Positions 47,779-56,844 of a DNA stretch of 64,000 bases are shown here, one piece after another; the stretch's first letter is position 1, and each line of letters starts with the position of its first letter. The notes under the pieces are model-generated. The model was not told where the DNA came from and made no database searches. It saw nothing but the letters and a program-made list of their open reading frames with translations. The translations under genes and the position numbers were made by a program. The stretch lies in the NCBI RefSeq assembly GCF_003952425.1, contig NZ_CP034449.1:62001-126000 (forward strand), in the 5' to 3' direction. This DNA is from Mesorhizobium sp. M2A.F.Ca.ET.046.03.2.1. GTDB lineage: Bacteria > Pseudomonadota > Alphaproteobacteria > Rhizobiales > Rhizobiaceae.

Positions 47779-48216
47779 ATGCTTGGTGACCTTGCCGCTT
47801 TCGGCGGACTTTTCCTGACCGCCTTCGCCGCCGCGACCATCCTGCCGCTGCAATCGGAAGCAGCGCTGGTCGGCTTTCTCCTGGCCGGGACCCATTCGCC
47901 GGCCGCGCTGGTTCTGGTCGCGACGATCGGCAACGTGCTTGGTTCGGTGGTCAACTGGCTGCTGGGCCGCGGCATCGATCGCTTCGGCGACCGCAAATGG
48001 TTTCCGGCAAAGCCTGCCGCGCTCGACCGCGCGGCGGCGCGCTATCACCGTTACGGACGATGGAGCCTGCTGCTGAGCTGGGCTCCATTTATCGGCGATC
48101 CGCTGACGGTGATGGCCGGCGTGCTGCGCGAGCCCCTATGGAGCTTTATCGCCATCGTCACCGTTGCCAAGACCGGCCGGTACCTGCCGGTGGCGGCCGC
48201 GACCCTCGGCCTCTAG
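47779..48216 (+). CDS. YqaA/DedA-like small membrane protein
   Basis: This 145-residue protein has four hydrophobic stretches. LPLQSEAALVGFLLAG is followed by ATIGNVLGSVVNWLLGRGID and LLLSWAPFIGDPLTVMAGVL, the hallmark of the YqaA branch of the DedA/SNARE-associated family. Such proteins sit in the inner membrane and are linked to lipid transport or membrane homeostasis. The precise role is unknown. Confidence 0.85.
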   Translation: MLGDLAAFGGLFLTAFAAATILPLQSEAALVGFLLAGTHSPAALVLVATIGNVLGSVVNWLLGRGIDRFGDRKWFPAKPAALDRAAARYHRYGRWSLLLSWAPFIGDPLTVMAGVLREPLWSFIAIVTVAKTGRYLPVAAATLGL

Positions 48217-48380
48217 CCTAAAGAACTCATGGCGCAGGCATCCAGCCGTGAATTCTCGCCATAGCAAAGCCGCACGGCCAGGGCGGCCGCGATATGTCCC
48301 TGCGGGCCGGCCTTGGCAAATCGCCAAGGCCTTCCGTTGAAGTTCGGGGGCTCTATCAAAGAGCTGGGTCGCTCTATCCT

Positions 48381-48803
48381 TTACGCGGGCACAAGGACGG
48401 CGATGCGATGCACGCCGACTTCCTTGCTGGTATTCGTCGCCTCGTCGGTCTTGCCTTTGGAGCAGGTGTACATGTCACCGACCTTGAGCTTGAACTCCTT
48501 GTCCGCCTTCTTGATGGTGAATGCGCCGGAAGTAATGGTGCATACCATGTCGTTATCCATCACACTTTGAGGAGCGTGCGCTCCGGGCTGAAACACCACG
48601 TCAACAATCGAGATGCTCTTATAGGCGGGAATGTCGGAGTTGCCGGTGCCGACCTCGACCACTCTGACGCCCGGCGCAATCTCCTTGCCTTCGTTCGCAC
48701 CGTACTTCTTGGTTTTCGCAAATGTTGCCGTTGCGAACAGGGGAGCAACCGTTGCGGCCGACACGCCGAGCGCGATTGCAGACCTGCGATTCATCGTCTT
48801 CAT
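48381..48803 (-). CDS. Exported cupin-domain protein
   Basis: GGGAGGATGCG before the ATG at 48803 gives 140 residues. The N terminus, MNRRSAIALGVSAATVAPLF, looks like a Tat-type signal, with cleavage near TFA. The mature part has a small beta barrel with VVFQPGAHAPQSVMDNDMVC and KVGDMYTCSKGK. Only some of the usual cupin metal ligands are visible. Its metal content and role are not clear. Confidence 0.7.
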   Translation of the reverse strand: MKTMNRRSAIALGVSAATVAPLFATATFAKTKKYGANEGKEIAPGVRVVEVGTGNSDIPAYKSISIVDVVFQPGAHAPQSVMDNDMVCTITSGAFTIKKADKEFKLKVGDMYTCSKGKTDEATNTSKEVGVHRIAVLVPA

Positions 48804-48903
48804 CGCATCCTCCCTAAACCTGTCATGCACGGATGAGCATGGCCTCAGCATATTAGCACAAACTGATTTGATTGTGCGGAAAAGCGCGTGTCGGTGACCG
48901 CGT

Positions 48904-49449
48904 TTACTGTTGCTTTTGCCGGAACTTCGAATGGCAGCTCGTGCAGTCCTGCAGGATGAGGTGCAGGAGATGTTCCGCCGGCATCCTGGCCGGATCGGCT
49001 TCAGCCGCGCCCGGGCGCTTGCCGAGCAGGCTGCCGCCATCCATCGGCGGGCCGGTCATCCGCATGTCGGCGGTGATACCCGGCGGCGCGTTCCCCGCCT
49101 TGATCGCGAGCGCGTCGGCGAGCCGGCCGATATGGCGGGCGAGCGCCTCGAACTCCGGCCGGGCCTGGTCGATCTCCGGTCTGGCGGCCGATGGCGCGCC
49201 AAGCGTGCCCTGCGGGAATTCCCCGGTCAGGCCGCCGGCGCGGGCGCTCAGCGTGTCCGCCGCCGCCTTGAAAGCCGCTGGTTCATAGGCGCGCTTGCCG
49301 TCGAACATTTCGGCGATCGCCCTGGCGGCGGCCGCCATCTCCTTCATCGAGGCCTGGCGAGCGGCCACGATGGTGTCGCCGGGCCCCGCGGCCAGCGACG
49401 GGCCGGCGAGCGCCAGCAAAACCGCCCTCAGAATGATGCGAGACCTCAT
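48904..49449 (-). CDS. Cytochrome c'-like exported protein
   Basis: This 181-residue protein has a signal peptide (ILRAVLLALAGPSLA). A single haem-binding CTSCH lies near the C terminus, followed by KFR, as in cytochrome c'. RQASMKEMAAAARAIAEMFD near the N terminus is typical of the four-helix bundle. Members bind NO or transfer electrons in the periplasm. It lies four bases from the end of a decayed multicopper oxidase on the same strand. Confidence 0.82.
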   Translation of the reverse strand: MRSRIILRAVLLALAGPSLAAGPGDTIVAARQASMKEMAAAARAIAEMFDGKRAYEPAAFKAAADTLSARAGGLTGEFPQGTLGAPSAARPEIDQARPEFEALARHIGRLADALAIKAGNAPPGITADMRMTGPPMDGGSLLGKRPGAAEADPARMPAEHLLHLILQDCTSCHSKFRQKQQ

Positions 49450-49923
49450 GCCTTAACGTCGATGATGCCCATCATGCCGAGCTGCTCATGCTCCCGGATG
49501 TGGCAGTGGTACATGCGCGCGCCCGGCCGCTCCTGGCGCGTGAGCCGTCTCGCCGCGCGCCACGTTGACCGTGTCCTTCCACGCCAGATAGGGCGGTTTG
49601 GCGATCGTGCCGTCGCGTTCGTGCTCGACAACCTGGAACTGCGTGCCGTGGATATGGAACGGATGATCCATGTCGGCCGGGTTGACGATTTCCCAAAGCT
49701 CGGTATCGCCGGCCTGGGCAACGGTGTCGACACGCCCCATATCGAACGCCTTGCCGTTGATCAGGAAGTCCATCCCCGTGCTCGCGGCATTCATCGTCAT
49801 GGCCTCGGTGAGGAAGAGGCGGCGGCTGACGGTGGGAGCCCCAAGCGGCGCGATCGGCCTCAGTCGTCCGGGCAGCGGCGGCATCGCCTCGGCCGGCGTT
49901 TCGGAAACATCGACCGTCAGCAT
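49446..49923 (-). pseudogene. Multicopper oxidase remnant (C-terminal domain)
   Basis: The frame at 49486-49923 has NPADMDHPFHIHGTQFQVVE (type 1/type 3 copper His) and continues LAWKDTVNVARGET. A frame change follows, and the other frame resumes RQERPGARMYHCHIREHEQL, then GMMGIIDVKA, with the final copper ligands. About eight bases appear to be missing at the junction. The first two cupredoxin domains are absent upstream. Enzymes of this family oxidise Cu(I), Mn(II) or phenols; this copy cannot do so. Confidence 0.8.
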
Positions 49924-50475
49924 CTTTTTCTCCTGGATCGCGATTGGGAAGGACGCCGCGGGGACGATCCTTTGCGAACGCTACGGGTTCCAGTAACTGG
50001 AAGGTCAAGAGGGATATTCGCGGGCGGAAGCTGCCCCGACCGCGGTGACTTTTTTTAGTGTTTTTGTCCGGATGGCGCAAAAAGCGATCCTGGGCCGCCG
50101 GCCGATCGGCTGGTCCACAACATTTCCGGCCTGCCTGTTTCGAGGTTTGCCGAATAGTCGCATTTTGACCCCAATCGGCCTCTAGCCGGCTGAAGATGTC
50201 GTTTCCGTTGTTCACGGTTTCTTGACAGGGGCCGGAAAAACGGGCAGCAAAGCGGGTGAGGGAGAGCATTTTTACCGTGGCGAAGAACCATGGAGGGCTC
50301 TTTTTTCGTGTGAACCGTCGCCAAATCGGCGATTGGTGGAGGGATTGGTTAACCATCTTTGTCCATCTTTTGAATCAATCGGCAACAGACGCGTGAAGGT
50401 GCAGGGGGCACCGGCGAACTGTGATCGTGACGGGTGCCAGGTGCGAAAACCGGCATGCCGATTGAGAGTGGTCGT
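49924..50475. other. Intergenic region before the DUF2778 gene
   Basis: No gene is supported in these 550 bases. AT-rich patches near 50270-50390 (GGTTAACCATC) probably contain the promoter of the DUF2778 gene. It separates a pseudogene from that gene. Confidence 0.45.
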
Positions 50476-52095
50476 ATGGCGTTTTTGCGTTTGAAAAACC
50501 GGGGTGACGCTCCTCATGGGGAGGTAACTTCGAAAAAGTCTGGTCATCGTTGGGTCCTGGTGCCTGCTGTCGGCGCCGCCCTCGCTTTATGGTCCGCCGC
50601 CACCTTGGCGGGGCTCTATTCGGTGAGGACCTCGCTGACCGCCGCTTCCAACGGATTGCCGCAGGGCATGCGCACCATCGCGCTTGGCGACCAGCGCCGG
50701 CAGATCGCCAATACCTGGGCGCCGCATCTTGGCGTCTATGGCGGCTACAAGGCGGGCTCGCTCACCAGCGGCTGCGATGCCGGCTGCTTCAGCCTCGCGA
50801 CAAGCTTCAGGCAGGGCGGCCAAGCGGTTGAAAAACTGAAGAATAATGGCGGTGACAGCAAAATGGCGCGGCTCAAGCTGCCGTCGCCCGACAGCGTGGC
50901 GCATGAAAAGGTCGTGGTGGTGGCTTCGGCCGCCGGAGCCGCCGACCGCTTCGATGGCGTTGTGAAGCGCGCGGCGCTTTCGCCGCAGAAGCTTGCCGAC
51001 GCCTTTGCCCGTGCCGAGAAGGCGCCGTTCCTGCTGGCCAGCCTGCCTTCGGCAAGCCGCTTCGGCGGCGCACAGCCGGACGCCCCGATCGAAGCGCGCT
51101 TCGGTTTGCAGCCGGCCGAGACCCCAGGCGCTTCCGAACTGGCGCTGGCGCTTGCCAACGTCGCGCCCGAGGATACGGCGGATGTTCCGACCGCCGTCGC
51201 GCTGCAAAACAGCGACGCGCCCGATGTCGCCGGCCCCGATGCTGCTAACAATGCGGACAATGGCCAGGACGGCGCGTATCAGATCGCCTCGCTGCCGCCG
51301 CAGGACGATTTGCCCGATGCCATTGCCGTGCCCGGCCTTCGCCCCCGCACCTCGCTGGAGCGCGCCACAGAAGCGCCCGAACAGAACGCGGCCAAGCCGC
51401 AGAAGCCGGAGGCCGTGAAGCCGCAGGCCGCCAAGGCCAAGCCGCAGCCGACCACGGCCGACACCGCGCAAAGCGCGCCGACGGCGGTTTCACCGAGAAG
51501 CGGCGACCAGGCCCTGCCCGGCGTGGCGAATTCGAAGCCGATAGTGGCCGACACCAAGCCCGGCAAGCGCAAGGCGCAGGCGTCGGAGATGCTCGCCTAT
51601 GCCAAGCCGGACACGCCGGAGCGCGGCAACCTTGGTGGCGCCTTCCGCAGCCTGTTCAACGGCCCCTCGACGGGCAATGGCGTCGCCGTCTACGATATTT
51701 CGGCGAGGACCGTTTACATGCCCGACGGCTCGAAGCTGGAGGCGCATTCGGGCTACGGCTCGATGGTCGACCAGCCGCGCTTCGTCAACCGCAAGAATGT
51801 CGGCCCGACGCCGCCGGACACCTACAATCTGTCGATGCGTGAATCGCGCTTCCATGGCGTAGAGGCGATCAGGCTCACGCCGGCCAGCGGCAGCAACAAA
51901 TACGGCCGCAACGGCTTGCTTGCCCACACCTACATGCTGCGCGGCGGCCGTGCGGAATCCAATGGCTGCGTCGTCTTCAAGGACTATCACCGCTTCCTTG
52001 CCGCCTACAAAAGCGGCAAGATCAAGCGCCTTGTCGTCGTCCCGCGCCTGACAAGCTCCCCCACCCGGGTCGCCCAGGAGGGCCGCGAGGGTTAA
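50476..52095 (+). CDS. DUF2778 (Tlde1-type) L,D-transpeptidase-like protein
   Basis: A hydrophobic helix near residues 25-48 (LVPAVGAALALWSAATLAGL) anchors this 539-residue protein. A long Ala/Pro/Lys-rich linker fills the middle. The C-terminal domain (about 385-530) has GVAVYDISARTVYMPDGSKL, AHSGYGSM, GPTPPDTYNLSMRES, LLAHTYMLRGG and AESNGCVVFKDY. The His and Cys of the last two are the likely catalytic pair. The family name derives from a type VI effector that edits peptidoglycan, but no T6SS genes are present here. A housekeeping cell-wall role is more likely. Alternative starts are 50434 and 50455. Confidence 0.82.
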   Translation: MAFLRLKNRGDAPHGEVTSKKSGHRWVLVPAVGAALALWSAATLAGLYSVRTSLTAASNGLPQGMRTIALGDQRRQIANTWAPHLGVYGGYKAGSLTSGCDAGCFSLATSFRQGGQAVEKLKNNGGDSKMARLKLPSPDSVAHEKVVVVASAAGAADRFDGVVKRAALSPQKLADAFARAEKAPFLLASLPSASRFGGAQPDAPIEARFGLQPAETPGASELALALANVAPEDTADVPTAVALQNSDAPDVAGPDAANNADNGQDGAYQIASLPPQDDLPDAIAVPGLRPRTSLERATEAPEQNAAKPQKPEAVKPQAAKAKPQPTTADTAQSAPTAVSPRSGDQALPGVANSKPIVADTKPGKRKAQASEMLAYAKPDTPERGNLGGAFRSLFNGPSTGNGVAVYDISARTVYMPDGSKLEAHSGYGSMVDQPRFVNRKNVGPTPPDTYNLSMRESRFHGVEAIRLTPASGSNKYGRNGLLAHTYMLRGGRAESNGCVVFKDYHRFLAAYKSGKIKRLVVVPRLTSSPTRVAQEGREG

Positions 52096-52337
52096 GCATG
52101 CCGCTGCCGGCGAACGTGTCGCCGGCATTTGTCAGTCCCCACTTGCTGGTCCGAAGGGCCTCGCGCCAAAAATGCGCTCGGGCCGCCATGCCGTCGGGCT
52201 TGCCGCCGTGACGGCAATCTCACCTGGGAAGCGATAACGACCTTCCCAGGATGTAGATATGGCGCAGCCCGGGCTTGCGGCAAGCCCCCGGGCATGGCGT
52301 ATCAACGCTGCTCCGAAAAAAGAAAACGGAGCACGGA

Positions 52338-53579
52338 ATGCGGATCTTGTTATCAACTTACGGCTCGCGCGGCGACGTCGAGCCTTTGGCGGCGCTGGGC
52401 GCGGCCTTGCAGGCGCATGGCGTCGATGCCCGGGTGAGCGCGCCGGGCGACGCGGAGTTTGCGGCGCTGGCCGCTCGCGCCGGCGTGGCTTTTGCGCCGG
52501 CCTTCGCACCGGTGCGCGAATGGGCGAAGGAAATGGTCAACCGGTCGCGATCGGCGTCGCCCGAGGACCGGGCGAGGCTCATCTCCGGCCAGGCGGCCGA
52601 GATCGCCGCCAGGCAATATGAGGCGCTGAGCGCGGCCGCCGAAGGCTGCGACGCGGTGGTGGCGTTCGGCCTTTTCCCATCCTACGCCGCCGCGCGGCTG
52701 GTCGCGGAACAACGCGGCATCCGTTACATGCTCGGCACGTTCTGCCCCATCTGGCTGCCGTCGCAGCACAACCGGCCGCACGAATATCCTGGATATCCGC
52801 TGCCGGCCGGCGTGACCGACAACCGGCTGCTGTGGGAAACAGACATCCGGACCAAGAACGCGCTCTTCGGCGAGGCGGTCAACGGCCAGCGCGCATCGCT
52901 CGGATTGCCGCCGGTGCAAAATGTCCGGAACTATGTCTACGGCAATCCCGTCCTGCTCGCCTGCGACCCGGTGCTGGGGCCATGGCTGCCCTCGGACCTG
53001 ATCGACGCCGTGCAGACCGGCGCCTTCATCCTGCCGGACGAACGGCCCCTCCCCGATCGGCTCGACGCGTTCCTCGATGCCGGCCCGCCGCCGGTCTATG
53101 TCGGCTTCGGCTCGATATCGGTCGCCAGCGAAACCGGCCGCGCGGCCATCGAAGCGATCCGCGCCAGGGGCCTTCGCGCGGTCCTCGCACAGGGCTGGGC
53201 CGGGCTCGGCCTCATCGATGATCGCGACGACTGCTTCGAAGTGGGCGAGGTCAACCAGCAGGCGCTGTTCGGCCGCGTCGCCGCGGTCATCCATCACGGC
53301 GGCGCCGGCACCACGGTCGCCGCCGCGCGGGTGGGAGCGCCGCAGGTGATCGCGCCGCAGATCGGCGACCAGCCTTACTGGGCCAAGCGCGTGGCCGAGC
53401 TCGGTATCGGCGCCGCGCATGACGGCCCGATGCCTACGGTGGAGTCGTTGTCGGCTGCGTTGGAAGTGGCGCTGGCGCCAAAGGTCAGGATTCGCGCTGG
53501 AGAAGTGGCCAGCGAGATCCGCGCCGACGGCGCCGAAGCCGCAGCCAAGTGGCTGATCGAGTGGTTGGGCCGGCAGTGA
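52338..53579 (+). CDS. GT1-family glycosyltransferase
   Basis: The start at 52338 opens MRILLSTYGSRGDVEPLAAL, the usual N terminus of UDP-glycosyltransferases acting on lipids, sterols or antibiotics. The acceptor domain covers about 1-200. The donor domain has PVYVGFGSI and the signature VAAVIHHGGAGTTVAAARVG, then PQIGDQPYWA. The 413-residue length is normal. The aglycone is unknown. Confidence 0.85.
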   Translation: MRILLSTYGSRGDVEPLAALGAALQAHGVDARVSAPGDAEFAALAARAGVAFAPAFAPVREWAKEMVNRSRSASPEDRARLISGQAAEIAARQYEALSAAAEGCDAVVAFGLFPSYAAARLVAEQRGIRYMLGTFCPIWLPSQHNRPHEYPGYPLPAGVTDNRLLWETDIRTKNALFGEAVNGQRASLGLPPVQNVRNYVYGNPVLLACDPVLGPWLPSDLIDAVQTGAFILPDERPLPDRLDAFLDAGPPPVYVGFGSISVASETGRAAIEAIRARGLRAVLAQGWAGLGLIDDRDDCFEVGEVNQQALFGRVAAVIHHGGAGTTVAAARVGAPQVIAPQIGDQPYWAKRVAELGIGAAHDGPMPTVESLSAALEVALAPKVRIRAGEVASEIRADGAEAAAKWLIEWLGRQ

Positions 53580-53581
53580 TC

Positions 53582-53793
53582 TTACTGCTTCAACTCCGCC
53601 AGCGCCTTTTGGGACGGCGCTGGCGAGATCTGGATCGGGCCGGAAAAGGGCTGATCCATTTCCATGATCAAATAGATGGCGGTGGCGACCAGCGCCGCCG
53701 ACATGACGAACCTGCCGATCACGATGGTGTTGCGCGGCGCCCGGAAGCCGAAGCGTGCTTGCCAAGCGGGCGCGCGAAGACGCCATAGGCGGG
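53582..53793 (-). pseudogene. Remnant of a DUF4239 membrane protein gene
   Basis: The minus strand encodes [20 protein letters not shown], then MSAALVATAIYLIMEMDQPF and SGPIQISPAPSQKALAELKQ with a stop at 53582. This matches the C-terminal end of DUF4239 proteins. A stop codon lies just upstream near 53794, and the rest of the gene is missing. Confidence 0.6.
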
Positions 53794-53877
53794 GCTACGT
53801 CACGAACCCGCTTCCAATACCGGGCGAAGACGCTATCTATGGCGCGGGGCGGCTCCCAATCACTCACGAGGCAATCC

Positions 53878-54663
53878 ATGACAATTCGCGCTGTCGTCTG
53901 GGGCGAGAACATCCATGAGCGGACCAATGAGGTGGTGGCCTCCATCTATCCGGAAGGCATGCATGCGACCATCGCCAAGGCGCTGAATGCGGACAAGGCG
54001 ATCTCCGCCTCGACCGCGACGCTGGAGCAGCCGGAGCACGGCCTGCCGGAATCCCGCCTCGCCGAGACCGACGTGCTTGTCTGGTGGGGCCACAAGGACC
54101 ATGGCGCCGTCGCCGACGAGGTGGTCGAGGGCGTTGCAAAGCGCGTCTGGGAAGGAATGGGCCTGATCGTGCTGCATTCCGGCCATTTCTCCAAGATCTT
54201 CAAGCGGCTGATGGGCACGCCCTGCACGCTGAAATGGCGCGAGGCCGGCGAGCGCGAGCGGCTCTGGGTGACCAGCCCCAGCCACCCGATTGCCGAAGGC
54301 CTGGGCGAGTTCTTCGAACTCGAGAACGAGGAGATGTATGGCGAGCAGTTCGCCGTGCCGGAGCCGCTGGAAACCGTCTTCATCTCCTGGTTCCAGGGCG
54401 GCGAGGTGTTCCGCTCGGGCCTCACCTACCGGCGCGGCGCCGGCAATGTCTTCTACTTCCGGCCCGGGCACGAGACTTATCCGACCTACCACGATGCGAC
54501 GGTCCAAAAGGTGCTGCGCAACGCGGTGAAGTGGGCACATAACCCGCAAGGGTCGAAGCCCGCCATCCTCGATGCGCCGAACGTGCCGGTCGAGAGGGCG
54601 CTGGAGCCGATCGAGGAGCGCGGCGGCAAGCTGCACGCGCATGGCGAGGCCGGTTTCCGCTAA
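53878..54663 (+). CDS. thuA: ThuA-like protein
   Basis: The start at 53878 has GAGG upstream and gives 261 residues. [20 protein letters not shown] and [19 protein letters not shown] are typical of the ThuA glutamine-amidotransferase-like fold. [20 protein letters not shown] follows. In Sinorhizobium, ThuA and ThuB act together in trehalose and related disaccharide breakdown. The thuB-like gene follows after 97 bases, but no thuEFGK transporter genes are present in the window. Confidence 0.83.
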   Translation: MTIRAVVWGENIHERTNEVVASIYPEGMHATIAKALNADKAISASTATLEQPEHGLPESRLAETDVLVWWGHKDHGAVADEVVEGVAKRVWEGMGLIVLHSGHFSKIFKRLMGTPCTLKWREAGERERLWVTSPSHPIAEGLGEFFELENEEMYGEQFAVPEPLETVFISWFQGGEVFRSGLTYRRGAGNVFYFRPGHETYPTYHDATVQKVLRNAVKWAHNPQGSKPAILDAPNVPVERALEPIEERGGKLHAHGEAGFR

Positions 54664-54760
54664 AGCGCTTCCTCTTTGCTCGGGATTGCGCGGAAACAGC
54701 GCCTGGGCCACATTCGCCTCGCATGATTGAATCGAACCAAATCGCTCGGAGGAGCAAGAA

Positions 54761-55819
54761 ATGCGGCTTTTGATACTCGGAACCGGCTGGATGGCGCAGG
54801 AACATGCCCGCCGCTTCGGCGCCATCGAGTGCGTCGACATCGTCGGCGCGGTTGACGTCGATGCGGCTCGCGTCGGCGAGTACGCCGACGCCTACAAGAT
54901 CCCGAAGCGCTTCACCTCGCTTGAGGCGGCGCTCGACTGGGGCGACTTCGACGCGGTCGCCAATGTCACGCCCGACCGCATCCATCATCCGACCACCATG
55001 GCGCTGGTCGCCGCCGGCAAGCCGGTGCTGTGCGAGAAGCCGCTGGCCGAGAATTTCGGCAAGGCGAACGAGATGGCCGACGCCGCGGAGGCCGCCGGCA
55101 TCGTCAACATGGTCAACCTCACCTATCGCAACGTGGCCGCGCTGCAGAAGGCGCGCCAGATGGTCCGGGCCGGCGAGATCGGCACGGTGCACCATGTCGA
55201 GGCGTCCTATCTGCAGAGCTGGCTGGTGTCGAAATTCTGGGGCGACTGGCGCACGGATCCGAAATGGCTGTGGCGGCTGTCGCGCGGCCACGGGTCGAAC
55301 GGCGTGCTGGGAGACGTCGGCATCCATATCCTCGATTTCGCCAGCTATGGCGCCGCGCTTGACATCGACCATGTCTTCTGCCGGCTGCGGGCCTTCGACA
55401 AGGCGCCGGGCAACCGCATCGGCGAATACCAGTTCGACGCCAATGACAGCTTCGCCATGACGCTCGATTTTTCCAACGGCGCCTTCGGCGTGGTGCATGC
55501 CAGCCGCTGGGCCACCGGCCATATCAACGAATTGCGCCTGCGCATCCATGGCGACAAGGGCGCCCTCGAGGTCGTGCACAATCTCGACGGCTCGATGCTG
55601 AAGGCTTGCATCGGCCCCAATGTCGAGAACGCCAAATGGGAGGAACTCGACGCAGGCTCCGTGCCGACCAACTACCAGCGCTTCGTCGAAGCGGTGAAGA
55701 GCGGCGCGCAGACCGAGCCCACCTTCCGCCACGCGGCTGGCCTGCAGAAAGTGCTGGACCTTGCCGTGGTGTCGGACGAGAAGCGGGCGGAGTTGAGGGC
55801 CGACGCGGATATGCAGTGA
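54761..55819 (+). CDS. thuB: Gfo/Idh/MocA-family oxidoreductase, ThuB-like
   Basis: This 352-residue protein has an N-terminal Rossmann fold, with LILGTGWMAQEHARRF and ANVTPDRIHHPTTMALVAAG. EKPLAENFG contains the family Lys. The C-terminal sheet domain follows, with WLWRLSRGHGSNGVLGDVGI supplying the likely catalytic His/Asp region. Enzymes of this type oxidise a sugar hydroxyl with NAD. Linkage to thuA suggests the same pathway. AGGAGCAAG precedes the ATG. Confidence 0.85.
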   Translation: MRLLILGTGWMAQEHARRFGAIECVDIVGAVDVDAARVGEYADAYKIPKRFTSLEAALDWGDFDAVANVTPDRIHHPTTMALVAAGKPVLCEKPLAENFGKANEMADAAEAAGIVNMVNLTYRNVAALQKARQMVRAGEIGTVHHVEASYLQSWLVSKFWGDWRTDPKWLWRLSRGHGSNGVLGDVGIHILDFASYGAALDIDHVFCRLRAFDKAPGNRIGEYQFDANDSFAMTLDFSNGAFGVVHASRWATGHINELRLRIHGDKGALEVVHNLDGSMLKACIGPNVENAKWEELDAGSVPTNYQRFVEAVKSGAQTEPTFRHAAGLQKVLDLAVVSDEKRAELRADADMQ

Positions 55820-55823
55820 GGGC

Positions 55824-55951
55824 GTTTCCTCGCCCCGCCAAAGGCGGGGACAGGTGTCCGCGAAGCGGACGGAGAGGGGCCTTCGTAGGGCGCTCCCCTC
55901 TCCGTCTCGGCTTCGCCGAGCCACCTCTCCCCACTTCGTGGGGGGAGGAAC
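55824..55951. repeat. Palindromic repeat family A, inverted copy
   Basis: The element runs GTTTCCTCGCCCC to GGGGGGAGGAAC with the same two hairpins as the other copies, but reversed in order. It lies between convergent genes. Confidence 0.8.
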
Positions 55952-55954
55952 GGG

Positions 55955-56677
55955 TCACGCTCCGCGATAAATCCCCACAGCCGCCGCTACCAGTGCCGCA
56001 TTGCTTTCGGCCACGCTGCCGTCCGGCAACTCCTTCCCGTCCTCCAGCCCAACCCGCGTCGAGAATTTCCGCAGCGCCGCCCGCTGAACAAAAGGCCACA
56101 CGGTCGCGTTCTCGCCATGCAGCAGGATCGAGCGGCGGATACCCTCGCGCTGCAGCACCTTTTGGATGCCGTTGGCGACGGCAAAGGCCTCGTCCAGCGC
56201 CTGTTCGGAAATCTCGATCAGCACGCGCAGCACCCGCCCGCCATGGTCGAGACTGGCAAGCCTGAGCGCGTCGCCGATCGAGGCCAGCCCGGCCTCGATG
56301 CCGACGCCGCGGCCGCGCAGGGCCTCCATCACTTCAGGCGCCGCCGCCTCGCTGAGATTGACCGACGCGTAGTCGGGCAGCTCGCGCCAGCCGGAGATGG
56401 CGACCAGCGTGCGAAGATCGTCCTTCTCGATCCAGGCGCCGGTGGAGACGCCGATCAACGTGCCCGGACAGGCTCTGCGGAGCGCCGCGACCGTCCTATC
56501 CATCGCCTCCGGCGCCAGGCTCTCTCGGCTGTCGGCGCCACGCGCATGGACATGCAGTTCGGCGGCACCCGCAGCAATCGAGGCCGCAGCGTCGCGCGCC
56601 ATCGCCTCAGGATCGAGCGGCAATGCGGGATGGAAATCGGCGGGACGGGCGCCGTTGATGCAAGCCTGGACGATCAT
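55955..56677 (-). CDS. BKACE family protein (DUF849), beta-keto acid cleavage
   Basis: This 240-residue TIM-barrel protein begins IVQACINGARPADFHPALPL and continues GAAELHVHARGADSRESLAP. The HVHAR stretch supplies two likely zinc ligands. SVNLSEAAAPEVME and GIEAGLASIGDA follow. BKACE enzymes cleave a beta-keto acid with acetyl-CoA. At 240 residues it is shorter than the more usual 270-300, mostly through loops. The substrate is unknown. Confidence 0.75.
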   Translation of the reverse strand: MIVQACINGARPADFHPALPLDPEAMARDAAASIAAGAAELHVHARGADSRESLAPEAMDRTVAALRRACPGTLIGVSTGAWIEKDDLRTLVAISGWRELPDYASVNLSEAAAPEVMEALRGRGVGIEAGLASIGDALRLASLDHGGRVLRVLIEISEQALDEAFAVANGIQKVLQREGIRRSILLHGENATVWPFVQRAALRKFSTRVGLEDGKELPDGSVAESNAALVAAAVGIYRGA

Positions 56678-56771
56678 CTTTGCGGCAATCCTGTTTCGGC
56701 TGGCGGAAGCCTAGCGCAGGGCCGGGATGATCGGAACGGATATGGCGAAGTCTCCTGACAGGCCGGCCAAC

Positions 56772-56806
56772 AAAAGAGAAATCCCCTGGCCCGACAGCCA
56801 GGGGAT
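56772..56806 (-). terminator. Rho-independent terminator of the amidinohydrolase-M20 operon
   Basis: Perfect 10-bp arms ATCCCCTGGC and GCCAGGGGAT enclose six bases. On the minus strand TTTCTCTTTTG follows. It lies 39 bases past the stop of the amidinohydrolase gene. Confidence 0.8.
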
Positions 56807-56844
56807 AAGCATTCCCCTTGGTGGTTTCGGACCTTGAAAGCCCG

